Translations under genes and position numbers: made by a program | The notes under the pieces: model-generated | Told to the model about the DNA's origin: nothing | The model's input: the letters and a program-made list of their open reading frames with translations, nothing else | The model's database searches: none | DNA from: a bacterium | Lineage (GTDB): Bacteria > Patescibacteriota > Minisyncoccia > Phycocordibacterales > Phycocordibacteraceae | Reading direction: 5' to 3' | DNA length: 8,163 nucleotides | NCBI GenBank assembly: GCA_021781935.1 | Contig: JAJXVW010000022.1 | Location: 1 to 8,163, forward strand | Part shown: in pieces, positions 1 through 5,523 of the stretch | Layout: each line of letters opens with the position of its first letter | How positions within the stretch are numbered: position 1 is the stretch's first letter

Positions 1-23
1 GTAGCTGCCCTACGGCGCAGAAA

Positions 24-212
24 TTACCACGCTGCTTCGCCTCCGAGGGCCTCCGAAATCACGCTTGCCACCTTGCTCGCGTATCTCTCGTGCACGGGCG
101 TCTCCGCTACTTCTCTCTGCGCCGCCTGACGCATCGTTTGACCGCTCCTTACATTGAGCGTACGGTGCTCGTGGGTGTTCCACTTCCATTCCGGATTGCG
201 TACTCTGAACAC
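24..212 (-). CDS. Possible small protein, unrecognised (62 or 36 aa)
   Basis: A short open frame that I do not recognise. It can start at GTG (212) or, more convincingly, at an internal ATG (134-132) that has AAGGAG at 150-145, ten bases upstream; the short form would be 36 residues. The best reason to take it seriously is that the stretch encoding REVAETPVHERYA has a diverged copy on the other strand at 700-748. Several differences there are synonymous third-base changes (GCG/GCA, ACG/ACA, CAC/CAT), which looks like past selection on protein. The peptide is hydrophilic, with no membrane segment or metal motif visible. Arg codons include AGA and AGG, unlike the ribosomal genes. It may be a remnant of a longer gene that was duplicated. 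Existence as a translated gene is uncertain. Confidence 0.3.
   Translation of the reverse strand: MFRVRNPEWKWNTHEHRTLNVRSGQTMRQAAQREVAETPVHERYASKVASVISEALGGEAAW
89..136 (-). repeat. Left arm of diverged inverted duplication
   Basis: Read on the minus strand, this stretch aligns with 700-748 on the plus strand at about 38 of 48 positions with a single one-base gap (an extra C at 725 in the right copy). Each copy reads outward, away from the unknown gene at 251-646. Differences concentrate at third codon positions over the V-A-E-T-x-V-H part, so this looks like duplicated coding sequence rather than a transposon end. Alignment was done by eye. Confidence 0.6.
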
Positions 213-229
213 CTATACGCGGCGTTCGG

Positions 230-257
230 AGTGTAGACGGAGAATCACGCATGCCAA
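230..257 (-). promoter_or_regulatory. Possible minus-strand promoter for the small ORF
   Basis: On the minus strand TTGGCA (257-252) is followed after 16 bases by TACACT (235-230). Transcription would begin near 223 and run leftward into the small frame at 212 or 134. It overlaps the first codons of the plus-strand gene at 251. A fair match, but with no independent support. Confidence 0.3.
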
Positions 258-646
258 CGACAATCCAGAGATTTACCCTCAGGGACTTTGTGAAGTACGA
301 TCCTGCAGCGGGGCGGCTCGAAGAGGCGTTTCGCGGTAACAGATCGGGGGATGGGTTCACTCTCGCTCACTCGCACTGCGACCTGTCCGTCGGTGCTCCG
401 CACTATACGAGAATTTACTACCGTGAATTTCTCACTCGATTGCAACACGCAGAGGCGCTCGACCAGGAGGCTTTGCTCAAAGGGGTCTGGCGAGTCATGA
501 AGGAAGAGGATCTCTCTTACTGCGAGCTTATGCTCGAATGGGGCAAGAAGACTCACAAGATTGTCTCGGTGGAGAAGTCGACGGGGCAGGACTTCTATAC
601 GGACAAGGAGGTGCCGATTCTTAAGTTCGCTCTGGTAGGGGCATAA
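251..646 (+). CDS. Hypothetical protein, 131 aa, family not recognised
   Basis: I do not recognise this protein. It is predicted cytosolic: no signal peptide or hydrophobic segment. The N-terminal part begins MPTTIQRFTLRDFVKYD; the middle has a His/Cys-containing patch (HSHCDLSVGAPHYTR, about residues 40-54); the C-terminal half is rich in Glu/Lys/Leu and likely mainly helical. The ATG at 251 is supported by GGAGA at 239-243, a proper Shine-Dalgarno position that most other genes here lack. Arg codons are mostly AGA, AGG or CGA (6 of 9), whereas the ribosomal genes favour CGC and CGT. This suggests recent arrival or weak expression. It sits alone, ends six bases before a terminator hairpin, and is flanked by an inverted duplication. 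That fits an accessory insertion beside the ribosomal cluster, where rplE would normally lie. No function is assigned. Confidence 0.7.
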   Translation: MPTTIQRFTLRDFVKYDPAAGRLEEAFRGNRSGDGFTLAHSHCDLSVGAPHYTRIYYREFLTRLQHAEALDQEALLKGVWRVMKEEDLSYCELMLEWGKKTHKIVSVEKSTGQDFYTDKEVPILKFALVGA

Positions 647-651
647 ACAAT

Positions 652-692
652 GGGGCGCGGCAGGGGAAACCCGGCCGCGCCCAAGCTATTTT
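652..692 (+). terminator. Intrinsic terminator after the unknown gene
   Basis: A perfect 9-bp GC-rich stem (653-661 gggcgcggc with 674-682 gccgcgccc) encloses a loop that can form a further ggg/ccc pairing. It is followed by aagctatttt. It begins six bases after the stop at 644-646. The T-tract is short and offset, so strength is moderate, but placement supports a terminator. Confidence 0.6.
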
Positions 693-699
693 GGGCGTG

Positions 700-748
700 C
701 GAAGTGGCAGGTGGTGCCGAGAGACAGTAGCAGAGACATCCGTGCATG
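700..748 (+). repeat. Right arm of inverted duplication, frameshifted relic of the small ORF
   Basis: Plus-strand counterpart of 89-136 (minus), about 79% identical by eye. Its frame encodes VAETSVH followed by a residue pattern (F-A-x-Q-L-A) that parallels Y-A-x-K-V-A in the left copy. The similarity therefore continues at protein level beyond the clear nucleotide match. One extra C (725) shifts the frame relative to the left copy. Skipping it gives QVVPREVAETSVH against QAAQREVAETPVH. This is best read as a decayed second copy of the same small gene. No convincing start or ribosome site was found. Confidence 0.5.
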
Positions 749-752
749 GTGT

Positions 753-787
753 TTTTGCATTTCAGCTCGCGAAGCGCGATGCCAAAA
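753..787. other. Hairpin in the intergenic stretch
   Basis: ttttgcat (753-760) pairs with atgc (779-782) and aaaa (784-787), with C783 bulged. Inside it cgcg (768-771) pairs with cgcg (775-778) around an AAG loop. It lies just after the right arm of the duplication, in the 285 bases between the unknown gene and rpsN. It could be a weak terminator on either strand or chance folding. Otherwise this stretch holds only the 652-692 terminator, the duplication arm and the rpsN promoter region. Confidence 0.3.
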
Positions 788-854
788 TACGAACGTTGGA
801 GCTAAGTGAGGCGGCGGCTGGGCCGTCGACGCTGGCTCGCAGGAACCACCTGGC

Positions 855-879
855 GCGTCAATCGCAGCACGATTGACGC
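855..879. promoter_or_regulatory. Perfect inverted repeat overlapping the rpsN -35 box (candidate operator)
   Basis: gcgtcaatcg (855-864), a five-base spacer cagca, then cgattgacgc (870-879): ten matched pairs. The right arm contains the -35 hexamer TTGACG (873-878). Because it lies upstream of the predicted transcription start and has no T-tract behind it, a DNA operator for a dimeric regulator is more likely than an RNA element or terminator. The regulator is unknown. Confidence 0.5.
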
Positions 880-901
880 CGTAAAGCCTAGGTGATACAG
901 T
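873..901 (+). promoter_or_regulatory. Promoter of the rpsN-secY operon
   Basis: TTGACG (873-878), exactly 17 bases, then TACAGT (896-901) preceded by TGA, an extended -10 motif. Predicted start is near A908, giving a leader of about 24 nt before the rpsN ATG. This is the best sigma70-type promoter in the window. It implies that the ribosomal cluster is transcribed independently of whatever lies upstream. Confidence 0.75.
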
Positions 902-909
902 ACCGCCAC

Positions 910-921
910 GCTCCTCGGAGC
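910..921 (+). promoter_or_regulatory. Hairpin with CUCG loop at the 5' end of the rpsN mRNA
   Basis: gctc (910-913), loop ctcg, gagc (918-921), followed by tctatttttt and the ATG. It starts about two bases after the predicted transcription start. The ndk leader has the same arrangement with the same loop. The only Shine-Dalgarno-like bases (GGAG, 917-920) are inside this hairpin and 11 bases from the ATG, so they are a poor ribosome site. It may be a 5' stabilising element or weak attenuator. Confidence 0.4.
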
Positions 922-931
922 TCTATTTTTT

Positions 932-1201
932 ATGGCAAAAACTTCAGTGATCGCCCGCCAGACAAAGCGAGAGAAGCTCGTGGCGAAGTACGCTAAGAAG
1001 CGTGCGGAGCTTAAGGCTGCCGGCGATTACGAAGGTCTCCAGAAGCTCCCCCGCAATTCCTCGCCGGTCCGTTTGAAGAACCGCTGCCAGGTAACGGGTC
1101 GCCCGCGCGGCTATCTCCGCGCGTTCGGTCTCTCCCGTATCAAGTTCCGCGAATTGGCTCGCGAGGGCAAGATCCCGGGCGTAAAGAAGGCATCATGGTA
1201 A
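932..1201 (+). CDS. rpsN: 30S ribosomal protein S14 (zinc-free type)
   Basis: S14 binds the head of the 30S subunit, near the three-way junction of 16S rRNA. This 89-residue protein has the typical C-terminal core: RCQVTGRPRGYLRAFGLSR (residues 51-69), FRELAREGKIPGVKKASW at the end, and the basic helical N-terminus beginning MAKTSVIARQTKRE. Only one Cys (52) is present, so the zinc-binding CxxC pair of the short C+ S14 forms is absent. It lies between the short 61-residue and the long about 100-residue forms. It is the first gene of the cluster here; rplE, its usual upstream neighbour, is not present in the 931 bases before it. Its last seven bases overlap the start of rpsH, so the two are probably translationally coupled. 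Confidence 0.97.
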   Translation: MAKTSVIARQTKREKLVAKYAKKRAELKAAGDYEGLQKLPRNSSPVRLKNRCQVTGRPRGYLRAFGLSRIKFRELAREGKIPGVKKASW

Positions 1202-1599
1202 GCGACCGCGTCGGCGATTTCATCATCCGCCTTCAAAATGCCGCGATGATCGGCACGCGCGAGGTTGTGCTCCCGTATTCATCCCATCTCTCGGCTATCG
1301 CCAAGAAGCTCAAGGAGCTCGGATTCCTTTCAGAGGTAAAGGTCGGTACGAAAGGAGAGAGCGGCGAGAAGAAAGTTCTCGAAGTCACGCTTGCCTATGA
1401 CGAGCGCGGCAGCGCGAAGCTCCGCGGCGTGAAGCGCGTGAGTAAGCCGGGGCGGCGGCTCTACGTGGGACGCACGGAAGCGCATACGGTCGCCGGCGGT
1501 ACGGGTGCCCGCATACTCACGACCTCGAAGGGCATCATGACCGATGCGGAGGCGCGCAAGAATCGGTTGGGCGGAGAGAATCTCTTTGAGGTCTGGTAA
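1195..1599 (+). CDS. rpsH: 30S ribosomal protein S8
   Basis: S8 binds helix 21 of 16S rRNA and helps to organise the 30S central domain. At 134 residues it has normal family length. The N-terminus (VSDRVGDFIIRLQNA) and the RNA-binding C-terminal half are typical: ARILTTSKGIMTDAEARK (about 105-122) and the closing GGENLFEVW (126-134). The start ATG lies inside the end of rpsN (ATGGTAA overlap), which favours reinitiation; AAGAAGG ends four bases before it. In many bacteria S8 represses spc-operon translation by binding its own mRNA near rplE. rplE is not adjacent here, so that loop would need a different target; no such mimic was identified. Confidence 0.97.
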   Translation: MVSDRVGDFIIRLQNAAMIGTREVVLPYSSHLSAIAKKLKELGFLSEVKVGTKGESGEKKVLEVTLAYDERGSAKLRGVKRVSKPGRRLYVGRTEAHTVAGGTGARILTTSKGIMTDAEARKNRLGGENLFEVW

Positions 1600-1608
1600 G
1601 CCATCGCT

Positions 1609-2139
1609 ATGAGCCGTCTTGCACGAAAACCGATTCAACTGGGGAAGGCCGAAGTAACGGTCTCGGGAGGCACACTTACCGTGAAGGGCCCGAAGGCCAC
1701 GCTCATCCGGCAGCTCCATCCGGCCGTGACCATAACGGTCGACGGCAAGGAAGCTACCGTCGCGCCGCGCGACCGTTCGCGGGAGGCACGGGCGCTCACC
1801 GGCACGTTCGTCGCGCACCTGAAGAACATGGTTCAGGGCGTCGAGACGCCGTACGTGAAGAAGCTCATCCTTGAAGGCGTCGGCTACCGTTTCGAACTCA
1901 AAGGAAGACAGCTTTCCATGCAGGTCGGCTTTTCGCACCCCGTAGTCCTCGATATTCCGGAAGGCATCACAGCGAGTCTGGAAAAGAACGTGCTCGCGCT
2001 CGAAAGCTCGAACAAAGACGCGCTCGGGCAATTCGCCGCGAACGTCCGTCGCGTTAAGGAACCTGAGCCGTATCTCGGCAAGGGCATCCGCTACGAAGAC
2101 GAAGTGGTGCGCCGCAAGCAGGGTAAGAAGGCTGTATAA
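1609..2139 (+). CDS. rplF: 50S ribosomal protein L6
   Basis: L6 sits by the factor-binding site of the 50S subunit, near the sarcin-ricin loop. The 176-residue protein has the two repeated alpha/beta domains of the family: MSRLARKPIQLGKAEVTVSG at the N-terminus with VKGPKA at 25-30, then the second domain with LILEGVGYRFELKG (about 86-99). The conserved C-terminal signature is EPYLGKGIRYEDEVVRRKQG (153-172), which contacts rRNA. The ATG at 1609 is nine bases after the rpsH stop. No Shine-Dalgarno sequence is near it, so translation probably depends on coupling or on initiation without SD pairing. Confidence 0.98.
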   Translation: MSRLARKPIQLGKAEVTVSGGTLTVKGPKATLIRQLHPAVTITVDGKEATVAPRDRSREARALTGTFVAHLKNMVQGVETPYVKKLILEGVGYRFELKGRQLSMQVGFSHPVVLDIPEGITASLEKNVLALESSNKDALGQFAANVRRVKEPEPYLGKGIRYEDEVVRRKQGKKAV

Positions 2140-2145
2140 ACGACT

Positions 2146-2496
2146 ATGACTACGATCCGCACATCGAAGAATTCCCTGCGCCTGCGCCGCCATGCGCGCG
2201 TGCGCGCAAAGGTTTCCGGTACGGCAGCGCGTCCGCGGCTCGCCGTGTTCAAGAGCAACCGCTATGTCTCGGCGCAGCTCATAGACGATGCGGCCGGGAA
2301 GACGCTTGCCTCGGCGAATGGCAAGCGTCTCGGCGGTTCGCAGGGCGAACAGGCAAAAAAGGTTGCGGAAGCCATTGCTAAAGCGGCGCAGGCGGCCGGT
2401 GTGACGCAGGTGGTATTCGATCGCGGCGGGTATCAGTACGCCGGACTTATCAAGACGCTCGCGGACACCGCGCGCGAGAACGGGCTCACTTTCTAA
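2146..2496 (+). CDS. rplR: 50S ribosomal protein L18
   Basis: L18 binds 5S rRNA and helps attach it to the 50S central protuberance together with L5. The protein has 116 residues, normal length. Visible hallmarks are the basic N-terminus (SLRLRRHARVRAKVSGTAARPRLAVFKSNRY, written here only as a family marker for residues 10-40) and the C-terminal FDRGGYQYAG (91-100) followed by ALADTARENGLTF-like sequence. The start follows the rplF stop by six bases and the stop is one base from rpsE, so it lies inside one continuous message. No SD sequence is seen before the ATG. Confidence 0.97.
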   Translation: MTTIRTSKNSLRLRRHARVRAKVSGTAARPRLAVFKSNRYVSAQLIDDAAGKTLASANGKRLGGSQGEQAKKVAEAIAKAAQAAGVTQVVFDRGGYQYAGLIKTLADTARENGLTF

Positions 2497-2497
2497 T

Positions 2498-3070
2498 ATG
2501 GCTACGACTACGGAACAGCAGCACGCGGCGTCCGCGCCGACGAACGGGGATCGCGCCGGCGGACGCGGAACGCGCAGCGCCATTCGCGGGCGCGCCGACC
2601 GTCGCGGACCGCGCGGTCCGCGCGCACCGCGCGAACGCAGTGAATTCGATCAGGTGACGCTCGACGCGCGCCGCGTGGCGCGCGTCATGGCCGGCGGTCG
2701 CCGTTTCAATTTCAGCATCACGGTCGTCGTGGGCGACAAGAAGGGCCGCGTGGGCGTTGGCATCGGCAAGGCTGCCGATACGGCGCTCGCGATTGATAAA
2801 GCCGTCCGTGACGCGAAGAAGCACCTGTTCACCGTTCCGCGCATCCCGTCGGGATCGATCCCGCACGCGGTTTCTGCGAAATACGCGGCGTCGGTCGTCG
2901 AGATACTTCCGTCGAAGGGGCGCGGCCTTGTCGCCGGTTCGGCCATGCGCACCGTTCTCGACCTTGCGGGCGTTACCGACGTGGTCACGAAGATACACTC
3001 GCGATCGAAGAACAAGCTCACGATCGCGCGCGCGACCGTGGCGGCGTTGAAGAAGCTTCGCGTCCGTTAA
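2498..3070 (+). CDS. rpsE: 30S ribosomal protein S5 with long Arg/Gly-rich N-terminal extension
   Basis: S5 lies at the back of the 30S body near the mRNA entry, influencing decoding accuracy and mRNA unwinding. The core is canonical: GGRRFNFSITVVVGDKKGRV (66-85), VGIGKAADTALAIDKAV, VEILPSKGRGLVAGSAMRTV and the C-terminal ATVAALKKL. The length is 190 residues; the first 48 or so precede the usual core and are low-complexity, first Ala/Thr/Gln-rich, then Arg/Gly/Pro-rich (RGRADRRGPRGPRAPRER). This tail is probably disordered and may touch RNA. Its very GC-rich DNA includes a perfect 20-base palindrome (2603-2622). The start is one base after the rplR stop, with no SD. The next gene is rplO, only 11 bases on: rpmD (L30), normally found here, is missing. 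Confidence 0.97.
   Translation: MATTTEQQHAASAPTNGDRAGGRGTRSAIRGRADRRGPRGPRAPRERSEFDQVTLDARRVARVMAGGRRFNFSITVVVGDKKGRVGVGIGKAADTALAIDKAVRDAKKHLFTVPRIPSGSIPHAVSAKYAASVVEILPSKGRGLVAGSAMRTVLDLAGVTDVVTKIHSRSKNKLTIARATVAALKKLRVR
2603..2622. repeat. Perfect 20-bp palindrome within rpsE
   Basis: cgcggaccgcgcggtccgcg reads the same on both strands and lies in the codons for the repeated Gly-Pro-Arg of the S5 extension. As RNA it could fold as an 8-bp all-GC-rich stem with a GCGC loop, about 100 bases into the rpsE coding region. It may simply follow from the repetitive GPR codons. Confidence 0.6.
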
Positions 3071-3081
3071 CGTCATCTACC

Positions 3082-3534
3082 ATGCAACTCCACACGCTCA
3101 CTCCTCGGACGAAATCAAAGAAGCCGGCGCCGGTCGGTCGCGGCGGCAAGCGCGGCAAGACGTCGGGTCGCGGCGGCAAGGGCCAGACGGCGCGGGCGGG
3201 CCACAAGATCCGTCCCGAAGTACGCGATCTCATCAAGAAGCTCCCGAAGCGCCGCGGATTCGGAAAGAACCGCTCGCGCACGGTCCGTACGAATCGCATC
3301 CCGCTTGCTGCGGTGAACGTTGCCGCGCTCGAAGCGGCATACCAGACGGGCGAGACGGTCTCGCCGGCGACCCTTCTTGCAAAGGGTCTTGTCCGCCGCG
3401 AGAAGGGTCGCGCGCCCAGCGTGAAGATCCTTGGTACCGGTGAGGTGACGAAGGCGCTCGTCGTCGAGAAGTGCCTCCTCTCCGGATCGGCACGCGCCGC
3501 GCTTCAGAAAGCGGGCGCCACGATCAATGCTTAG
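3082..3534 (+). CDS. rplO: 50S ribosomal protein L15
   Basis: L15 is a late-assembly 50S protein with an extended Gly/Lys/Arg tail threading into 23S rRNA. The 150-residue product shows the tail at residues 19-42 (GRGGKRGKTSGRGGKGQTAR, then AGHK), the FGKNRSRTVRTNRIPLAAVNV segment near 60-80 and the folded C-terminal domain with PSVKILGTGEVTKAL. The ATG follows rpsE by 11 bases, so L30 is absent at its standard site. The final eight bases overlap the secY start, which suggests coupled translation of the translocon channel. Confidence 0.97.
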   Translation: MQLHTLTPRTKSKKPAPVGRGGKRGKTSGRGGKGQTARAGHKIRPEVRDLIKKLPKRRGFGKNRSRTVRTNRIPLAAVNVAALEAAYQTGETVSPATLLAKGLVRREKGRAPSVKILGTGEVTKALVVEKCLLSGSARAALQKAGATINA

Positions 3535-4801
3535 CCAATTCTCGCGCAAGCTGAAACTCGCGTTCGGCGACACTGAGATCCGTAACCGCATACTCTTCCT
3601 CGCGGCAGCGCTTGCGCTGTTCCGGTTTCTCGCTGCGATCCCTATCCCGGGCGTGAACCGCGCCGCACTCGCGCAATTTTTCGCGTCGAATCAGTTCCTC
3701 GGACTTTTGAATATCTTCTCGGGCGGCGGGCTTTCCCGCCTCTCAATCGTGATGCTCGGCGTCGGCCCGTACATCACCGCTTCGATTATCATGCAGCTCG
3801 CGACTATCATATTCCCGCAGGTGAAGAACGCGTACTTCGAGGAAGGAGAAGCGGGCCGGACGCGATTCATACAGTGGAGCCGCTTGCTTACCATTCCCAT
3901 CGCGGTTCTCCAGGCGATCGGCTTCCTGCTCCTCCTCCAGGGTCAGGGCGTCATCACGGCCGGCGGTCCCGTGGGTCTCATCACGAACATTGCGCTCGTG
4001 GCGGCGGGATCCATGCTCCTCATGTGGATCGGCGAACTCGTCACCGAGTTCGGCATCGGGAACGGCGTCTCACTCATCATCTTCGCGGGTATCATGGCGC
4101 GCGTTCCGTCGGGAATCTCGCAGACGCTCTTCGCCGCGACGGCGCAGCAGATTCCCGCGTATCTCGCGTTCATTGCGCTGGCGCTCGTCATGACCTATGC
4201 CGTTGTGGTGGTCTCCGACGCCGAGCGTTCGATCCCGATCGCGTATGCTCGCGCCGTCCGCGGTGCCGCCATGCAACAGGGTGCCGCTACCTATCTTCCC
4301 ATCCGTCTCCTTCAGGCCGGCGTAATCCCTATCATTTTCGCGCTTTCCCTCCTGCTCTTGCCGCAGATGGCGCTCTCGATGCTCTCCGGGCTCCATTTCG
4401 CGTTCGCACAGGGAGCTTCGCTCTGGTATAGCGCGTTCCTCGCGGATCCGTGGGAGTACGGGTCGGTGTACTTCCTCCTCGTCGTTCTTTTCACGTACTT
4501 CTACACCGCCGTGACGTTCGAACCGTCCCGCGTTGCGGAAAACCTCCAGAAATCAGGAGCGTTCGTGCCCGGCGTGCGCCCGGGCCGCGAGACCGAATCC
4601 TACATTGGCGCAGTCGTGAATCGCGTCACGCTCCCGGGCGCCGTCTTCCTCGGTCTCATCGCGGTCGCGCCGTCGATCATCCAAGGTCTTACCGGCATCA
4701 CGACGCTCGTCTTAGGCGGTACGGCGCTCCTTATCGCCGTGCAGGTGGCGCTTGACCTGGCACAGAAAATCGACGCGCAGGTCTCTTTGCGGGAATACTA
4801 G
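3527..4801 (+). CDS. secY: Preprotein translocase channel subunit SecY
   Basis: SecY is the inner-membrane pore through which unfolded proteins are exported or inserted, working with SecE/SecG, SecA and the ribosome. The 424-residue protein has about ten hydrophobic segments, starting with residues 21-41. Family markers: the plug-region motif NIFSGGGLSR (62-71) and VGPYITASIIMQL right after it; IGELVTEFGIGNGVSLIIF (168-186); the cytosolic loop AERSIPIAYARAVRG (232-246); and the last large cytosolic loop FEPSRVAENLQKSGAFVPGV (331-350) followed by RPGRETESYI, with the conserved Arg at 351. The start overlaps rplO by eight bases. It is the last gene of the operon, closed by a strong terminator; adk and map, which normally follow directly, are separated from it by an inverted gene. 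Confidence 0.98.
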   Translation: MLSQFSRKLKLAFGDTEIRNRILFLAAALALFRFLAAIPIPGVNRAALAQFFASNQFLGLLNIFSGGGLSRLSIVMLGVGPYITASIIMQLATIIFPQVKNAYFEEGEAGRTRFIQWSRLLTIPIAVLQAIGFLLLLQGQGVITAGGPVGLITNIALVAAGSMLLMWIGELVTEFGIGNGVSLIIFAGIMARVPSGISQTLFAATAQQIPAYLAFIALALVMTYAVVVVSDAERSIPIAYARAVRGAAMQQGAATYLPIRLLQAGVIPIIFALSLLLLPQMALSMLSGLHFAFAQGASLWYSAFLADPWEYGSVYFLLVVLFTYFYTAVTFEPSRVAENLQKSGAFVPGVRPGRETESYIGAVVNRVTLPGAVFLGLIAVAPSIIQGLTGITTLVLGGTALLIAVQVALDLAQKIDAQVSLREY

Positions 4802-4822
4802 GATCCGCGGCGGGACGCGAGC

Positions 4823-4865
4823 TCGAAAACGCCAGGGTCGGGGCTACCGACCCTGGCGTTTTCGA
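4823..4865. terminator. Bidirectional intrinsic terminator between secY and the convergent kinase gene
   Basis: A perfect 18-bp inverted repeat (4823-4840 with 4848-4865) around a seven-base loop gggctac. The stem has a GC core (gccagggtcg) and outer A/T tracts, aaaa on the left and tttt on the right, so each strand yields a hairpin ending in U residues. It lies 21 bases after the secY stop and 8 bases beyond the kinase stop, and should stop transcripts coming from both sides. Confidence 0.9.
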
Positions 4866-4873
4866 TGCGGGAG

Positions 4874-5431
4874 CTATGAGAGCCACGCGCGGTACCTTTC
4901 GATAATGGTGCTCACGACCATGTCGAGCTTGTGCTTGCCCGTGTCGAGTTCGAGATCGAATATCGAATGGTCGTCTATGTCGATACCGTAGAGCTCCCGG
5001 TAGCGGCGCTTCTCGCTTTCGTAGCGTCCGCGCGTGGCGAGGAGCGCTTCTTCGACGGAATCCGCCTTCTGGCTCACCCGCCCCTCGTTCTTGATGCCGT
5101 AGTAGATCCGTTCTGCCGCGAGATGCGGTTCGACTGCGAGGTACACCTTGAAGGCGTCCGGCATCCAGTGGTAGGCGAGCCGCGAATCGATTACGAGCTC
5201 GGAACGATCGTAGAGCTGCTTCAGCCGGTCGTCGACCGCGCGGTCGATCTCTTTCTCGAGTTCCGCCTGGTGGTTGATTTCCTCGATCGAGATGCCGCGA
5301 TCTTTCGCGATCGCGCGGAACAGGTCGCCCGAGGAGAAATGAGCGTATCCGAGCTCTTCCGCGACGCGACGCGCGGTGGTCGATTTACCGCTTCCGATTG
5401 CGCCGGCGATCGTGATGATGGAACGCTTCAC
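4874..5431 (-). CDS. Archaeal-type cytidylate kinase (CMP kinase family)
   Basis: Likely phosphorylates CMP/dCMP with ATP in pyrimidine nucleotide synthesis; cytosolic. The 185-residue protein fits the short archaeal CMP kinase family rather than the longer bacterial Cmk. The P-loop is GAIGSGKS at 10-17, followed by FSSGDLFRAIAKDRGISIEE (32-51). The nucleotide-binding segment VIDSRLAYHW (80-89) replaces the usual EGRLA. The lid-type region has R134, R136 and SEKRRYRELYGIDIDDHSIF (139-158). The start is GTG at 5431, because the P-loop strand begins at once and no in-frame ATG lies nearby upstream. A perfect TATAAT ends ten bases before the GTG, so the message would have a leader of only about four bases. 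It is convergent with secY and divergent from the adk-like gene. Substrate is inferred from family resemblance. Confidence 0.85.
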   Translation of the reverse strand: MKRSIITIAGAIGSGKSTTARRVAEELGYAHFSSGDLFRAIAKDRGISIEEINHQAELEKEIDRAVDDRLKQLYDRSELVIDSRLAYHWMPDAFKVYLAVEPHLAAERIYYGIKNEGRVSQKADSVEEALLATRGRYESEKRRYRELYGIDIDDHSIFDLELDTGKHKLDMVVSTIIERYRAWLS

Positions 5432-5441
5432 GTGTGCGTCG

Positions 5442-5447
5442 ATTATA
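5442..5447 (-). promoter_or_regulatory. -10 box of the CMP kinase gene
   Basis: A consensus TATAAT on the minus strand, ten bases before the GTG start. No good -35 hexamer is seen at 16-18 bases spacing. Predicted transcription start is near 5435, leaving about four bases of leader. Confidence 0.6.
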
Positions 5448-5487
5448 CCGGCTTGCGGCGATATCCGCTACGAGAACCGGAGCCCGT

Positions 5488-5517
5488 GTGGCACGGCACT
5501 GCCGCATGGGGTAGAGT
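5488..5517 (+). promoter_or_regulatory. Promoter of the adk-like gene, leaderless type
   Basis: GTGGCA (5488-5493), 18 bases, TAGAGT (5512-5517), then exactly six bases to the ATG at 5524. With usual spacing the first transcribed base is the A of ATG. The gene at 7866 has the identical -10 hexamer at identical distance. Confidence 0.55.
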
Positions 5518-5523
5518 GTCCGT

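Noticed and set aside
708..852. 8-base complementarity caggtggt/accacctg that might close an RNA in the 647-931 gap
   Set aside because: Pairs of this length are expected by chance over 280 bases, and there is no promoter-terminator frame around it.
910..931. Hairpin plus T-run before rpsN as a full intrinsic terminator
   Set aside because: The stem is only 4 bp, too weak to terminate; kept only as a possible 5' leader element.
1330..2583. 417-codon open frame on the minus strand across rpsH, rplF and rplR
   Set aside because: Antisense to three unmistakable ribosomal genes; the product is Arg-rich and unlike any family. It stays open because of GC-rich third positions.
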